This document shows, piece after piece, positions 7,655 through 18,056 of a DNA stretch of 64,000 nt. The notes beneath the pieces were generated by a model. The model had not been told where the DNA came from, searched no databases, and saw nothing but the letters and a program-made list of their open reading frames with translations. The DNA comes from Pseudomonas lactis. Its GTDB lineage: Bacteria > Pseudomonadota > Gammaproteobacteria > Pseudomonadales > Pseudomonadaceae. Numbering within the stretch: position 1 is the stretch's first letter; the number at the start of each line of letters is the position of its first letter. The stretch lies in NCBI RefSeq assembly GCF_001439845.1, contig NZ_JYLO01000003.1, positions 248,001 through 312,000 on the forward strand, read 5' to 3'. The position numbers and the translations under genes are program-made.

Positions 7655-7767
7655 GTTTCGTATGGTTATCGCAAACCTCCGTCGGCTTAACGGTGGTGGG
7701 CTGATTGGTTGCGATATGTTGCCGAAAAAAGGATTTCCACATAAACGCCTGTCCCCCACGCTGCGGG

Positions 7768-7779
7768 TTAAACGTTTAA
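7768..7779. promoter_or_regulatory. Palindrome TTAAACGTTTAA, LacI-family operator-like
   Basis: A perfect 12-bp palindrome with the central CG typical of LacI-family operators. It closely resembles the site recalled for Cra/FruR of P. putida (TTAAACGTTTCA). It lies between the divergent parD-like and DUF1652 genes, 207 bases upstream of the latter. Function is inferred from pattern only. Confidence 0.4.
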
Positions 7780-7787
7780 TCGATGTC

Positions 7788-7820
7788 GTTCGGCGATGAT
7801 GCCGAACAGGCCGTTTTCTT
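7788..7820 (+). terminator. Orphan hairpin with T-rich tail
   Basis: Stem GTTCGGC / GCCGAAC with a GATGAT loop (7788-7807), followed by AGGCCGTTTTCTTT. On the plus strand it resembles an intrinsic terminator, but no plus-strand gene ends here. It could end a short leader or small RNA, or attenuate the DUF1652 transcript. Confidence 0.35.
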
Positions 7821-7986
7821 TAATATGAGCAAGCGGTTTGCTTATGAGGAAAGGTTACAACCACCACGGTTTTTGCCGAGTAGGCTTACTGATTGAAAGC
7901 GTCTTCTAGGGTTGGCAAGACGTGGCAGGCAAGTGCCTGTCGGATACATATAACTGTTGGCAGTCTCAAAAAAGGAGAGGTTAGCC

Positions 7987-8256
7987 ATGCTTTCAGAACT
8001 AGAGCTTCGCAGCATTATTGAAGGAAGTTTCCTGCCTAAACGGTGCGAGTGCACCAAAGCCGAGGATGCGTCGTTGACGATTAAAGTCTACGACGAGCGC
8101 GACCGCGACCGGGTGGATTTGGAAGTCAAAGGTATAAACGCCGACAAACTCGACAGCAGTCGAGCCATTTGCAACCTGATCACCGGGTTGCGTGAGGACC
8201 TCAGGCACAACCACGCACCGGTCCTGCAACGAGCAGGCGGGCGCGGTTATCACTAG
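7987..8256 (+). CDS. DUF1652 family protein
   Basis: Small cytoplasmic protein of 89 aa beginning MLSELELRSIIEGSFLPKRCECT, the characteristic start of the Pseudomonas-restricted DUF1652 family. The body contains SLTIKVYD and the conserved SSRAICNLITGLREDL. The start at 7987 is supported by a strong AAAGGAGAGG ribosome-binding site at 7971-7980; the earlier ATG at 7957 precedes that site. No function is known for the family. It has its own upstream region with two palindromes and is convergent with the autotransporter gene. Confidence 0.85.
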   Translation: MLSELELRSIIEGSFLPKRCECTKAEDASLTIKVYDERDRDRVDLEVKGINADKLDSSRAICNLITGLREDLRHNHAPVLQRAGGRGYH

Positions 8257-8285
8257 TTGATCGCTTGAGGGTCAATTGAGACCGT

Positions 8286-8307
8286 GGGCCTGGTATGTGC
8301 CAGGCCC
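8286..8307. terminator. Hairpin between convergent DUF1652 and autotransporter genes
   Basis: Perfect 8-bp GC-rich stem GGGCCTGG / CCAGGCCC with a six-base loop between the two convergent genes. It lacks a good T tract on either strand, so it is a weak or structural terminator. Confidence 0.5.
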
Positions 8308-8328
8308 AACGCTGACAAGACTTCACCT

Positions 8329-10929
8329 TTACCAGCTCACTCTCACGCCGATACTACCGCTGGCGCCCTCAAAGTTATTGTCGTCCAGCCCGGTTCCATA
8401 TTTGCCCTCCACATATGCGCTGACCGCGGATGACAATTGAGCCACGACGCCGGCGCCAATATCGGCGGTGGAGGACTTGTGATCGCTCTTGATCCGGTCC
8501 ACATCATCGAACGTCACCGTGTCACTGCCGCCAAAGGTGTGCCAGACATTGGCCCGCAGGTACGGCTCCACGGGCATGTTGCTGACTAGATAACGGCCTT
8601 TCAGGCGTGCACCGAGGCGGCCGGTCCAGTACTCCTGAGAGTCGAAGGAGACCTTGGAGATGCCATCGTGCTGGCTATCCAGGTCGATTTTCTGGCCGAT
8701 CACCTGGGCTTGTGGCTCCACCACCCAATGTTCGGACAGCGTGATCGGGTAGCCGGCTTCGGCCGATAACGTCAAGGCGTGGCCCTCGATGTCCATCTTC
8801 ACTCCTCGATCGGACTTGTTGTCCCCGTCCAGGCGGGTGCCCATGGCGACGAGGTCGACGTACCAGCCGGTGGGATCGGTGAGGGTCCAGTAGGCGCCGA
8901 AGTTGTCACCGTCGAGTTTGATCCGCCCGGCGCGATGGTCCTGCCAGCCCAGCGCAAACCCTTTTACGTCGCCGCGCAGGCGGCTCTGGCCGATAAACAG
9001 GCCAAAGCGTTGAGTCTGCCCACCGCCGGTTTCGCTGGCATAGAGGTCATGGCCGACCTGGTAGCCCTTGGACGTGCCGTCAAAACTCGGCGTTACCGTG
9101 CCCGACCAGCTTTTGTTGAAGTCACTGCCATAGGCGCGGGCCCAACCTGCCGGCACTGCACCGGTCTCGGTCAGCAGGCTTTGCTCGCCCTGGCGTTCAT
9201 GAAAGGTACCGAGGGCTTGCAGCGTCATTACCTGCGCAGCGGGGATGTCCACTGAATAGACCGGCACCTCCAGGCGATACAGTGCAATAGGCGCCGCACC
9301 GGCCACGGCGCTTGGCAGCACAGGGTTGCTGGCCGCCGATTGCGGTGACGTGACTGCGGCGACTGGGCTGGGCGGTGGCGCGGGCGGCTTGATCGGTGCC
9401 ACCGGCTGTGCGGTGGGCGGCTCCACGGGCGGCTCATCGGGGCCGACCACTGGCGCAGTGGGTGGAATGGGCGCCACCGCTACCGGCGGTACAACGGGCG
9501 GCGGCACGGAGGGAACGGCCGGCGGTTGCACCGCTACCAACGAGGAGCGCAGATACCAGTTGTTTTCTGTGCCGGCGGTAACGCCGCCCTTGAACAGCAT
9601 GTACTCATAGGCCCCGGCGGAGACCGAGCCGTTCAAGGCGAACGCATCGGTGCTGCTGACAGCGCCGTTGAGCGCCTGGACCACTTCGATGCCGTTGTTC
9701 TGGGTCAGCCCACCGGCACCGCCGAGGTTGCTGACGCCCAGTTGCGTGTGGCCACTGATGCTGCCGTCGGAAACCACCAGCTTGTCGGTGGCCGAGTTTT
9801 CATCGCCGAGTACGGTTTGCAGATGCAACCGGCCGTTGTTGCCTACGTAGTTGCCATGCACCGTCAAGACGCTGGTCGCGCTGTTGTCGCCGGTCATGTC
9901 GATCGTGCCGGCGTTGTTCAGCGTTGCCAATTGGCCTGCGGTATAGGGGCGAATAGCGCCTTGGGTCACGGCCAGCGTGCTGCTGCCATCGATGTTGAAC
10001 GTACCGGTATTGCTCGCACTGTCGCCAAGGAAAAAATCCCCGGCCAGGTCAAAGCGCGAGGCGTTGTCGAGGTTGACCGTCTCCCAGCCGACATAGCGTG
10101 CGGGCGTACTGGAGGTGGTGTTATCGAAGGTCAGTTGATCGTTGCCCAGGCCGCCATCGACCGACGGCGTACTGGCCAGCAGGCTTTCACTGAGGTTGCG
10201 GAGCAGGGCAGTGTCGTCGCCATCACCCATCAATACCGACGAGTTGATCTGGCCTCCACCCAGCCAGTTAAACGTATCGTTGCCGACGCTGGCGCGAATC
10301 TCGCCATTGATCACGCCACCGCTGACGGTAATGCTGTCATCGCCGCCGCTGGTACTGATGTTGCCACCTATGAAGCCGTTTAACATGCGGATCGTGTCGA
10401 CATCAAAGCCGGTGACCAAGTTGCCTTCAATGGTCCCCCCGGTCATTTCATAGAAGTTTTTATCCAGCTTCATATTGACCCGACCGATAGTGCCACCGCT
10501 CTGGTAGGCCACATCGCCGTCCTCAAAAGCACCGACGATGGTGCCGCCCTCCATTCTGAAGGTGTCGAGACCATCGCCCTGGAACAGGGCCAGGATCTGC
10601 CCGCCCGTCATGAGGAAATCGTCGATACCGGCGCCTTGTTGCACCACACCGGTGATCAGGCCCGAGTCGATGCGCACGGCATCGACCCCAGGGCCAAAGG
10701 TGACATTACCGTTGATGGTACCGGTGCCGCCCGCAGGGAGGTTCAGGCGGTTATCCCCGGAAAGATCGGTCAAGCCGGGACTGCTGCCGCTGTCGCACGT
10801 GTAGGTGTCGTTACCGGTTCCCGGGGTGAGAACGCAGGCGGCGTGGGAGGATTGAGGGATCATGTATTGCAATGAGATGAGGCCGACAGCTAAAACGGCC
10901 CGGGTCGAGAAACCACTGGGCTTTTGCAT
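8329..10929 (-). CDS. Autotransporter outer-membrane beta-barrel protein
   Basis: Type Va secreted protein of 866 aa. The signal peptide is at about 1-30 (LAVGLISLQYMIPQSSHA, cleavage near AACVL). The passenger (about 35-470) is rich in repeating beta-helix turns such as GGTINGNVT, GGTIVGAFEDG, GGTIGRV and GGDDSITVSGGVING. A proline-rich linker follows at about 475-545 (runs of PPVVPP, PPAPPP), and then a C-terminal 12-strand translocator barrel (about 590-866) ending in GVRVSW, with a terminal aromatic residue as barrel proteins have. No protease or adhesin motif was seen, so the passenger function is unknown. It lies downstream of mtlZ on the same strand but has its own 145-bp upstream region. 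Confidence 0.88.
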   Translation of the reverse strand: MQKPSGFSTRAVLAVGLISLQYMIPQSSHAACVLTPGTGNDTYTCDSGSSPGLTDLSGDNRLNLPAGGTGTINGNVTFGPGVDAVRIDSGLITGVVQQGAGIDDFLMTGGQILALFQGDGLDTFRMEGGTIVGAFEDGDVAYQSGGTIGRVNMKLDKNFYEMTGGTIEGNLVTGFDVDTIRMLNGFIGGNISTSGGDDSITVSGGVINGEIRASVGNDTFNWLGGGQINSSVLMGDGDDTALLRNLSESLLASTPSVDGGLGNDQLTFDNTTSSTPARYVGWETVNLDNASRFDLAGDFFLGDSASNTGTFNIDGSSTLAVTQGAIRPYTAGQLATLNNAGTIDMTGDNSATSVLTVHGNYVGNNGRLHLQTVLGDENSATDKLVVSDGSISGHTQLGVSNLGGAGGLTQNNGIEVVQALNGAVSSTDAFALNGSVSAGAYEYMLFKGGVTAGTENNWYLRSSLVAVQPPAVPSVPPPVVPPVAVAPIPPTAPVVGPDEPPVEPPTAQPVAPIKPPAPPPSPVAAVTSPQSAASNPVLPSAVAGAAPIALYRLEVPVYSVDIPAAQVMTLQALGTFHERQGEQSLLTETGAVPAGWARAYGSDFNKSWSGTVTPSFDGTSKGYQVGHDLYASETGGGQTQRFGLFIGQSRLRGDVKGFALGWQDHRAGRIKLDGDNFGAYWTLTDPTGWYVDLVAMGTRLDGDNKSDRGVKMDIEGHALTLSAEAGYPITLSEHWVVEPQAQVIGQKIDLDSQHDGISKVSFDSQEYWTGRLGARLKGRYLVSNMPVEPYLRANVWHTFGGSDTVTFDDVDRIKSDHKSSTADIGAGVVAQLSSAVSAYVEGKYGTGLDDNNFEGASGSIGVRVSW

Positions 10930-11017
10930 GGGGGTGTCCTAGGTTTGTTGTAATAACTGCTCCTGTTTTTGGGTTTAGCACAGTTTTTCAGTAGCGCAAT
11001 TTTTTTGTACATGACGC

Positions 11018-11042
11018 GCAGGCCACGGAATACGTGGCCTGC
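11018..11042 (-). terminator. Hairpin downstream of the mtl operon
   Basis: Perfect 10-bp stem GCAGGCCACG / CGTGGCCTGC with a five-base loop, 33 bases past the mtlZ stop. It lacks a canonical T tract on the minus strand, but its position suits the end of the mtl transcript. Confidence 0.6.
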
Positions 11043-11074
11043 ATGCTGGCACTTTGATTTTTTGCCCGCTCGCC

Positions 11075-12013
11075 TCAATCCAATTGGTGACGATAGGGCA
11101 GGTCCGGCCCTGTCTTGCCGCAGGTCAGGGCGGCAGCCCGAATCGCGAAACCCAGCATGGCGTCGATCTGCTCGCGGCTCAGGTTTTGCAGCCCGTCAAC
11201 TGAATCCAACTGCTGTTCCGTCAGCCACGCAATCAGCGCCGCCTGGAAGGTATCACCAGCGCCCACCGTATCGGCCATCACCACCTTGACCGCAGGTTGC
11301 GACCAGGTGCCATGCTGACGGCTAAACACCGACGCGCCATCGCCACCACGGGTGAGGAACACCAATTGGCAACGGTGTTGCAGCCAGCCTTGCAGCACGC
11401 TTTCCGGTGTCTGTTCGGGGTAGAGCAGGTGCAGGTCTTCGTCGCTGACCTTGATCAGGTCGGCGTGTTGCACCAGCTCTGCGACGCGCGCACGCCACAG
11501 CTGAATATCGGGCTGCGGGTTAAGGCGCACGTTGGGGTCGAGGCTGATCAGGCGCTTGCCGCTTTCACGCTTGACCAGGCTCAGCAGCGTGTCACCAATG
11601 GGCTGTACCACCAGTGAAAACGAGCCCACATGCAGCCCGCGAATCTCATCGCTCAGGGGCGGCAGGTGCGTCAGTTGCAATTGCCGGTCGGCGCAGCCTT
11701 CGCCGCGAAAGCTGTACTGCGGCGAGCCGTTGGCGCCCACGGCGACCATCGCCAGGGTGGTCGGCGCGTCGAACTCAACCAGAAAGCGTTCGCTGATACC
11801 TTCGTCTTTCAGTACTTGCTGCAAGCGCCGTCCAAGGTAATCGGTGGACAGGCCGGCGAAGAACCCCGACTCGATCCCCAGGCGGCGCAAACCCACCGCC
11901 ACGTTGAACGGCGAGCCACCGGCAATCGCCTTGTAATTGAGCTTGGCGGCCTGCCCGCTGGCATCCTCCTCGCTGAAGAAATCAAACAGCGCTTCACCAC
12001 ACACCAGATACAT
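11075..12013 (-). CDS. mtlZ: Fructokinase (PfkB family)
   Basis: Cytoplasmic sugar kinase of 312 aa that phosphorylates the fructose made from mannitol by MtlD. PfkB-family signatures are the GG motif near the N-terminus (AGGSPFNVAVGLRRLG) and the C-terminal ATP/anion-hole motif DTVGAGDTF with the catalytic Asp. Last gene of the mtl operon, 12 bases after mtlY. It is intact and of normal length. The order E-F-G-K-D-Y-Z matches the described P. fluorescens mannitol operon, which supports fructose as substrate rather than another ketose. Confidence 0.92.
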   Translation of the reverse strand: MYLVCGEALFDFFSEEDASGQAAKLNYKAIAGGSPFNVAVGLRRLGIESGFFAGLSTDYLGRRLQQVLKDEGISERFLVEFDAPTTLAMVAVGANGSPQYSFRGEGCADRQLQLTHLPPLSDEIRGLHVGSFSLVVQPIGDTLLSLVKRESGKRLISLDPNVRLNPQPDIQLWRARVAELVQHADLIKVSDEDLHLLYPEQTPESVLQGWLQHRCQLVFLTRGGDGASVFSRQHGTWSQPAVKVVMADTVGAGDTFQAALIAWLTEQQLDSVDGLQNLSREQIDAMLGFAIRAAALTCGKTGPDLPYRHQLD

Positions 12014-12025
12014 AGTTGCTCGCTC

Positions 12026-13507
12026 TTAAAGGGTTGCCACATGCTGTTGATAACGCTCATACGCCTGTTGATAGGCGCTGACATTGGCGGCCACGGGTAA
12101 GGTGCGGCTGGCAGGGTCAATGCTCACGCATTTGTCGCACAGGCTGGCCAGCGGTTCGCCGCTCTGGCACCACGCCGCCTGGATCGCCGCGCCCAGGGCG
12201 GCGGCCTCGCTCTGTTCGGTACACACTACTTCGGTGTGCATGATATCGGCGACCATCTGCCGCCACAGCGGGCTTTTCGAGCCGCCGCCGATCAGGCGGA
12301 TGCTCTGGCTTTGCAGGCCGGTCTGGCGCAGCAGGTCGAGGCCATAACGCAGGCCGAAGGTGGTGCCTTCGACCACCGCGCGGCACAGGTTGGCGCGGGT
12401 CAGGTTGGTCATGGTCAAGCCCTGCAGGCTGCCGGTAGCGTGGGGCAGGGCGGGCACGCGTTCGCCGTTGAGAAACGGCAACATGCTCACCCCCTCGGCG
12501 CCGATCGGCGCCTGTTCGACCAGGGCGTTGAAGGCGTCGAGGTCCAGTTCGAACAGCTCGCGAATCACCCCGGTGGCATTGGTCAGGTTCATGGTGCAAA
12601 TCAGCGGCAGCCAACCGCCGCTGGAAGAGCAGAAGGTCGCCACCGAGGCCTGGGGGCTGACGTTCGGCTGGTCGGCAAAGGCATACACGGTGCCCGATGA
12701 ACCCAGGCTCATGGTGATCACGCCGGGGGCGATATTGCCGGTACCAATGGCGCCTATCATATTGTCGCCGCCACCACTGGACACCACCGCGTTGGGGTTG
12801 ATGCCCAGGCGCTCGGCGATGGCCGGCAGGATGGTGCCCACCGCTTGGTCGGCTTCGATCAGTGTCGGCAACGCGGCTTGCAGGCGGCCGCTGGGGTCGA
12901 TGTGCTGGAGCATTGCCACATCCCATTCGCGGCGGCGCACGTTGAAGTAACCGGTGCCCGATGCGTCGCCGTACTCGGCGCAGGCGCGGCCGGTGAGCCA
13001 GTAGTTGAGGTAATCGTGGGGCAGCAGGATATGGGCGATGCGCGCGAAGACGTCCGGGTGCTGTTCACGGGTCCAGAGCAGCTTGGACACGGTGTAGCCC
13101 GGTGCGATAGCCACACCCAGGCGCTCCAGGGACCCACGTTCGCCGCCCAGATGTTGCAGCAGCCGGTCGTTCTCCGGCGTGGTTTCGGTGTCGCACCACA
13201 GTTTGGCCGGGCGCAACACTTCACCTTGTTCGTCCAGTAGCACCAGGCCGTGTTGCTGGCCGGACACGCCGATGCCGAGGATGTCCTGGCCATCCACGCC
13301 GGCCTGTTGCAGGGCGCGGTGGGTGGCGGCGGTGAAGGCGTCCAGCCATTCCTGGGTATGTTGTTCGCGGCGACCATTGGCGCCGCTGATCAAAGTGTGC
13401 GCGGCGGCGCCCAGGCCCAGCACCTTGCCGCTGGACGCATCGAGGACGATGGCCTTGGTGCCCTGGGTGCCGCAATCGATGCCGAGGTAAAGGTTTTGCT
13501 GGGTCAT
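12026..13507 (-). CDS. mtlY: Xylulokinase (FGGY family)
   Basis: FGGY carbohydrate kinase of 493 aa that phosphorylates D-xylulose, the product of arabitol oxidation by MtlD. N-terminal phosphate-binding motif GIDCGTQGTKA, substrate-loop GVSGQQHGLVLLD, and C-terminal ATP-site motif IRLIGGGSKSPLWRQMVADI. The start at 13507 (MTQQNLYLGIDCGTQ) is chosen because the fold begins there; the longer frame to 13594 translates a REPIN and is rejected. It is separated from mtlD by 138 bases holding that REPIN, and followed by mtlZ after 12 bases. Confidence 0.92.
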   Translation of the reverse strand: MTQQNLYLGIDCGTQGTKAIVLDASSGKVLGLGAAAHTLISGANGRREQHTQEWLDAFTAATHRALQQAGVDGQDILGIGVSGQQHGLVLLDEQGEVLRPAKLWCDTETTPENDRLLQHLGGERGSLERLGVAIAPGYTVSKLLWTREQHPDVFARIAHILLPHDYLNYWLTGRACAEYGDASGTGYFNVRRREWDVAMLQHIDPSGRLQAALPTLIEADQAVGTILPAIAERLGINPNAVVSSGGGDNMIGAIGTGNIAPGVITMSLGSSGTVYAFADQPNVSPQASVATFCSSSGGWLPLICTMNLTNATGVIRELFELDLDAFNALVEQAPIGAEGVSMLPFLNGERVPALPHATGSLQGLTMTNLTRANLCRAVVEGTTFGLRYGLDLLRQTGLQSQSIRLIGGGSKSPLWRQMVADIMHTEVVCTEQSEAAALGAAIQAAWCQSGEPLASLCDKCVSIDPASRTLPVAANVSAYQQAYERYQQHVATL

Positions 13508-13554
13508 GAGGGAGTGCTCAGCAGTCTTATTGTTGGATTGAAAATACGGTCGAT

Positions 13555-13641
13555 GTGGGAGCTGGCTTGCCTGCGATAGCGGTGGTCCAGTCAACCCTGC
13601 GGTGACTGCCAGACCGCTATCGCAGGCAAGCCAGCTCCCAC
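13555..13641. repeat. REPIN between mtlD and mtlY
   Basis: Inverted pair of GTGGGAGCTGGCTTGCCTGC-type REPs, 87 bp end to end. It lies inside the operon and may form a stable mRNA hairpin separating mtlD from the two kinase genes. Confidence 0.92.
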
Positions 13642-13645
13642 CTGT

Positions 13646-15127
13646 TTAATCCGGTTTGTTCAGCAGGTTTTGCAGTGTGGCTGTGACGCCTTTGTCGCGC
13701 AGGCTTGCATAGCAACGCTCGAACGCTGCCACAAACGCCGCCGACTTGGGAATAGCCGTGCCAAAAATCTCTTCCACCCCCAGCAATCGCTGGCTGATCA
13801 GCGCATCATCGCTCACCAGGTCCTGGCAGAACGCTGCCCGTGGGTCCGGGATGCTGTAGCGCGTGCCGTTTTCATCCACGCCTTTCAGGTACAGCGCCCA
13901 GGCCGCCACCACCAGCGCGGCACGCTCAGTTTCGCGGCCGTCGGTAATCAGGCGGTTGATGGTCGGCACGGTGAACTTGGGAAACTTCGATGAACCGTCG
14001 GAGCATACGCGCTCCAACTGGTCGGCAATCGCCTGGTTGGAAAAGCGATCCACCAGGGTCTGCTTGTACTCGGTCAAGTCGATACCGGGCACCGGTGCCA
14101 GGTTCGGCGTGACATCCAGGTCCATGTAGGCGCGCATATACGCCACGAACACGGGGTCGTTCATGGTCTCGTGAACGAACCGGTAGCCCTTGAGGAACCC
14201 CAGGTACGTCAGAGCCAGGTGGCTGCCGTTGAGCAGGCCGATCTTCATTTCTTCGTAAGGCGTGACGTCATCGGTGAACTGCACGCCGACCTTTTCCCAG
14301 GCCGGGCGACCGTTGACGAATTTGTCTTCCAGCACCCACTGCACAAACGGTTCGCACACCACCGGCCAGGCATCGTCAATCCCGTGCTGGTCGTGCAGTT
14401 GCAGGCGGTGGGCGGTGCTGGTCATTGGCGTGATGCGGTCAACCATGGCATTCGGGAAGCTCACGTTGGCCTTGATCCAGTCGTGCAGCCCGGCGTCGTG
14501 CAAGGCGGCGAAGGCCAGCAGGGCCTTGCGGGTGACGGCGCCGTTGTGGGGCAGGTTATCGCAGGACATCACCGTAAAGGCCGGCGTGCCGGCGGCGCGG
14601 CGCTGGGTGAGGGCGGCGCAGATAAAGCCGAACACGGTTTTCGGTGCCCTCGGGTGCGCCAGGTCATGCTGGATCTGCGGCAGGTGGGCCATGAACTCGC
14701 CGTTGCTGTCGTCGATGCAGTAACCGCCTTCGGTGATGGTCAGCGAGACGATGCGGATCTGGGGGCTGGCGAGTTTATCGATCAGCGCCTGGGCGCCGTC
14801 TTCGGCCAGCAGCATGTCGCTGATCGAGCCGATCACACGCACTTGCGTGTCGTCGGTGTCGCCCAGTTCATACAGGGTGAACAAGTAATCCTGGCCGGCC
14901 AGGTCATCGCGGGCCTTGCGGTCTTCACTGCGCAGGCCGACGCCGCAGATGCCCCAGTCCAGGCCCTCGCCGGTGTTCATCAGGGCATCGGTGTAAAACG
15001 CCTGGTGCGCACGGTGGAAACCGCCGACGCCAATGTGCGCGATGCCCTGGCGGGTATCGGCAAGTGCGTAGGTCGGCACCTGCACTTCGGGCGCCAGTCG
15101 GGTGAGGTTGGCTTTATTCAATTTCAT
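13646..15127 (-). CDS. mtlD: Mannitol 2-dehydrogenase (polyol dehydrogenase)
   Basis: NAD-dependent long-chain polyol dehydrogenase of 493 aa, the exact length known for P. fluorescens mannitol 2-dehydrogenase. It oxidises mannitol to fructose and also acts on arabitol and sorbitol. Counting the translation places the catalytic Lys at 295, with Asn191, Asn300 and His303 (LKIGLLNGSH context) at the published active-site positions. The N-terminal dinucleotide-binding region is IAHIGVGGFHRAHQAFY. It is the fifth gene of the operon, 18 bases after mtlK. Its two products feed MtlZ (fructose) and MtlY (xylulose). Confidence 0.96.
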   Translation of the reverse strand: MKLNKANLTRLAPEVQVPTYALADTRQGIAHIGVGGFHRAHQAFYTDALMNTGEGLDWGICGVGLRSEDRKARDDLAGQDYLFTLYELGDTDDTQVRVIGSISDMLLAEDGAQALIDKLASPQIRIVSLTITEGGYCIDDSNGEFMAHLPQIQHDLAHPRAPKTVFGFICAALTQRRAAGTPAFTVMSCDNLPHNGAVTRKALLAFAALHDAGLHDWIKANVSFPNAMVDRITPMTSTAHRLQLHDQHGIDDAWPVVCEPFVQWVLEDKFVNGRPAWEKVGVQFTDDVTPYEEMKIGLLNGSHLALTYLGFLKGYRFVHETMNDPVFVAYMRAYMDLDVTPNLAPVPGIDLTEYKQTLVDRFSNQAIADQLERVCSDGSSKFPKFTVPTINRLITDGRETERAALVVAAWALYLKGVDENGTRYSIPDPRAAFCQDLVSDDALISQRLLGVEEIFGTAIPKSAAFVAAFERCYASLRDKGVTATLQNLLNKPD

Positions 15128-15145
15128 CGGGAAATACTCACGAAA

Positions 15146-16249
<1,104 letters not shown>

Positions 16250-16271
16250 GATGGGCCTCCTTTTCGAATTA

Positions 16272-17102
16272 TTATTTGACGGCGCCAAAGGACAAACCGC
16301 GTACCAACTGCTTCTGGCTGATCCAGCCAAAGATCAGGATCGGCGCGCAGGCCAGGGTCGAGACGGCGGACAACTTGGCCCAGAACAAGCCTTCGGGGCT
16401 GGAGTAAGAGGCGATCAAGGCGGTCAACGGCGCGGCGCTGGAGGAGGTCAGGTTCAGCGACCAGAACGCCTCGTTCCAGCACAGGATCAACGACAGCAAC
16501 ACCGTGGAGGCCAGGCCACCCTTGGCAATCGGCAGCAGCACCCGCACCATTTCCTGCCACAGGGAGGCGCCGTCCAGGCGGGCGGCTTCGAGGATGTCCT
16601 TGGGGATGTCCTTGAAGTAGGTGTACACCATCCACACCACAATCGGCAGGTTGATCAGGGTGTAGATGATGATCAGCGCAATGCGCGTGTCCAACAGGCC
16701 AAAGCTCTTGGCCAACAGGTAGATCGGCATCAGCACGCCCACCGGCGGCAGCATCTTGGTCGACAGCATCCACAGCAGCGTGCCCTTGGTGCGCTGGGTT
16801 TCGTAGAACGCCATGGAGTAGGCCGCCGGCACCGAAATCAGCAGGCACAGGGCGGTGGCGCTGAAGGAAATCACCACCGAGTTCCAGGCGTAGGCGAAGT
16901 AGTTGCTGCGCTCGTTGATGTGCAGGTAGTTCTCCAGCGTCGGCGTAAAGATGAACTGCGGCGGGGTGGCGAACGCGTCGATTTCAGTTTTGAAGCTGGT
17001 CAGCACCATCCAGAAGATCGGGAAGAAAATCAGGATCGCGATGGCCCAGGCCAACGTGCCGAGCAACAGGCTTTGCAGGCGGCGGGATTGTTGAAGCGTC
17101 AT
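16272..17102 (-). CDS. mtlG: Mannitol ABC transporter permease
   Basis: Inner-membrane permease of 276 aa with six predicted helices and the binding-protein-dependent transport loop that contacts the ATPase ([25 protein letters not shown]). It resembles the MalG subfamily of polyol/sugar permeases. Ten bases after mtlF and 22 before mtlK in the same transcript. It forms the translocation pore with MtlF. Confidence 0.93.
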   Translation of the reverse strand: MTLQQSRRLQSLLLGTLAWAIAILIFFPIFWMVLTSFKTEIDAFATPPQFIFTPTLENYLHINERSNYFAYAWNSVVISFSATALCLLISVPAAYSMAFYETQRTKGTLLWMLSTKMLPPVGVLMPIYLLAKSFGLLDTRIALIIIYTLINLPIVVWMVYTYFKDIPKDILEAARLDGASLWQEMVRVLLPIAKGGLASTVLLSLILCWNEAFWSLNLTSSSAAPLTALIASYSSPEGLFWAKLSAVSTLACAPILIFGWISQKQLVRGLSFGAVK

Positions 17103-17112
17103 GGCGCGGCCC

Positions 17113-18003
17113 TCAAGGCTTGTCAGTCAGGTTTTTGCCGATCATCCGCACCAGGATGATCGCCGCGATATTGGCAATGACCACGGCAATCAAGCCGCCG
17201 GCCGAGGCCATGCCCACGTCGAACTGCACCAGCGCCTGGTTGTAGATCAGGTAGGCAAGGTTGGTGGAGGCGTAGCCGGGGCCACCGTTGGTGGTGGTGA
17301 AGATTTCGGCGAACACCGAGAGCAAAAAGATCGTTTCGATCATCACCACCACGGCAATCGGGCGGGCCAGGTGGGGCAAGGTCAGGTGCCAGAAGATCGC
17401 AATGGCGCCGGCACCGTCCAGGCGTGCGGCCTCTTTTTGTTCCTGGTCCAGGGACTGCATGGCGGTCATCAGCAGTAGGATCGCGAAAGGCAGCCATTGC
17501 CACGACACAATGATGATGATCGACAGCAGAGGGTAATGCGCCAGCCAGTCCACCGGCTCGGCGCCGAAGAACTTCCACACGGCGGCGAGAATCCCCGACA
17601 CCGGGTGGAAAATCAGGTTCTTCCAGATCAACGCGCCGACGGTGGGCATGATGAAGAACGGCGAGATCAGCATCACCCGCACGACGCCGCGCCCCAGGAA
17701 CTCACTGGCCTCCAGCAGCGCACTGATCAACACGCCGAACACCACGCTGATCAGCAACACGCTGCCCACCAGCAACAGGGTATTGGTGGCGCCGGGCAGG
17801 AACCCCGAGTCGGTGATGAAGTAGCTGAAGTTTTCCAACCCCACGAATTGGTTTTCGCCGGGGTAGAGCAGGTTGTAGCGGATCAGCGAAAAGTACAGGG
17901 TCATGCCCAGCGGCACGATCATCCACAGCAGCAGCAAGGCCACCGAGGGGCTGACGAGAAACCAGCCGGGGTTGGCCAGGCGGTTTTTGGTGGGTGTATT
18001 CAT
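17113..18003 (-). CDS. mtlF: Mannitol ABC transporter permease
   Basis: Inner-membrane permease of 296 aa, MalF/UgpA type. Six helices are visible, the first at about 15-36 (SVALLLLWMIVPLGMTLYFSL). The coupling loop [25 protein letters not shown] is intact. It follows mtlE after 176 bases that contain a REPIN, and precedes mtlG by ten bases. It is the partner of MtlG in the heterodimeric channel. Confidence 0.93.
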   Translation of the reverse strand: MNTPTKNRLANPGWFLVSPSVALLLLWMIVPLGMTLYFSLIRYNLLYPGENQFVGLENFSYFITDSGFLPGATNTLLLVGSVLLISVVFGVLISALLEASEFLGRGVVRVMLISPFFIMPTVGALIWKNLIFHPVSGILAAVWKFFGAEPVDWLAHYPLLSIIIIVSWQWLPFAILLLMTAMQSLDQEQKEAARLDGAGAIAIFWHLTLPHLARPIAVVVMIETIFLLSVFAEIFTTTNGGPGYASTNLAYLIYNQALVQFDVGMASAGGLIAVVIANIAAIILVRMIGKNLTDKP

Positions 18004-18056
18004 GGTGATCAGAACCAGTCAGATGCCTACAGAATCTGCGTCGGAGCGCGGTCACT

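Noticed and set aside
13508..13594. Longer N-terminus for mtlY
   Set aside because: It would translate a REPIN and precedes the conserved phosphate-binding start of FGGY kinases; unlike opmB there is a good start after the element.
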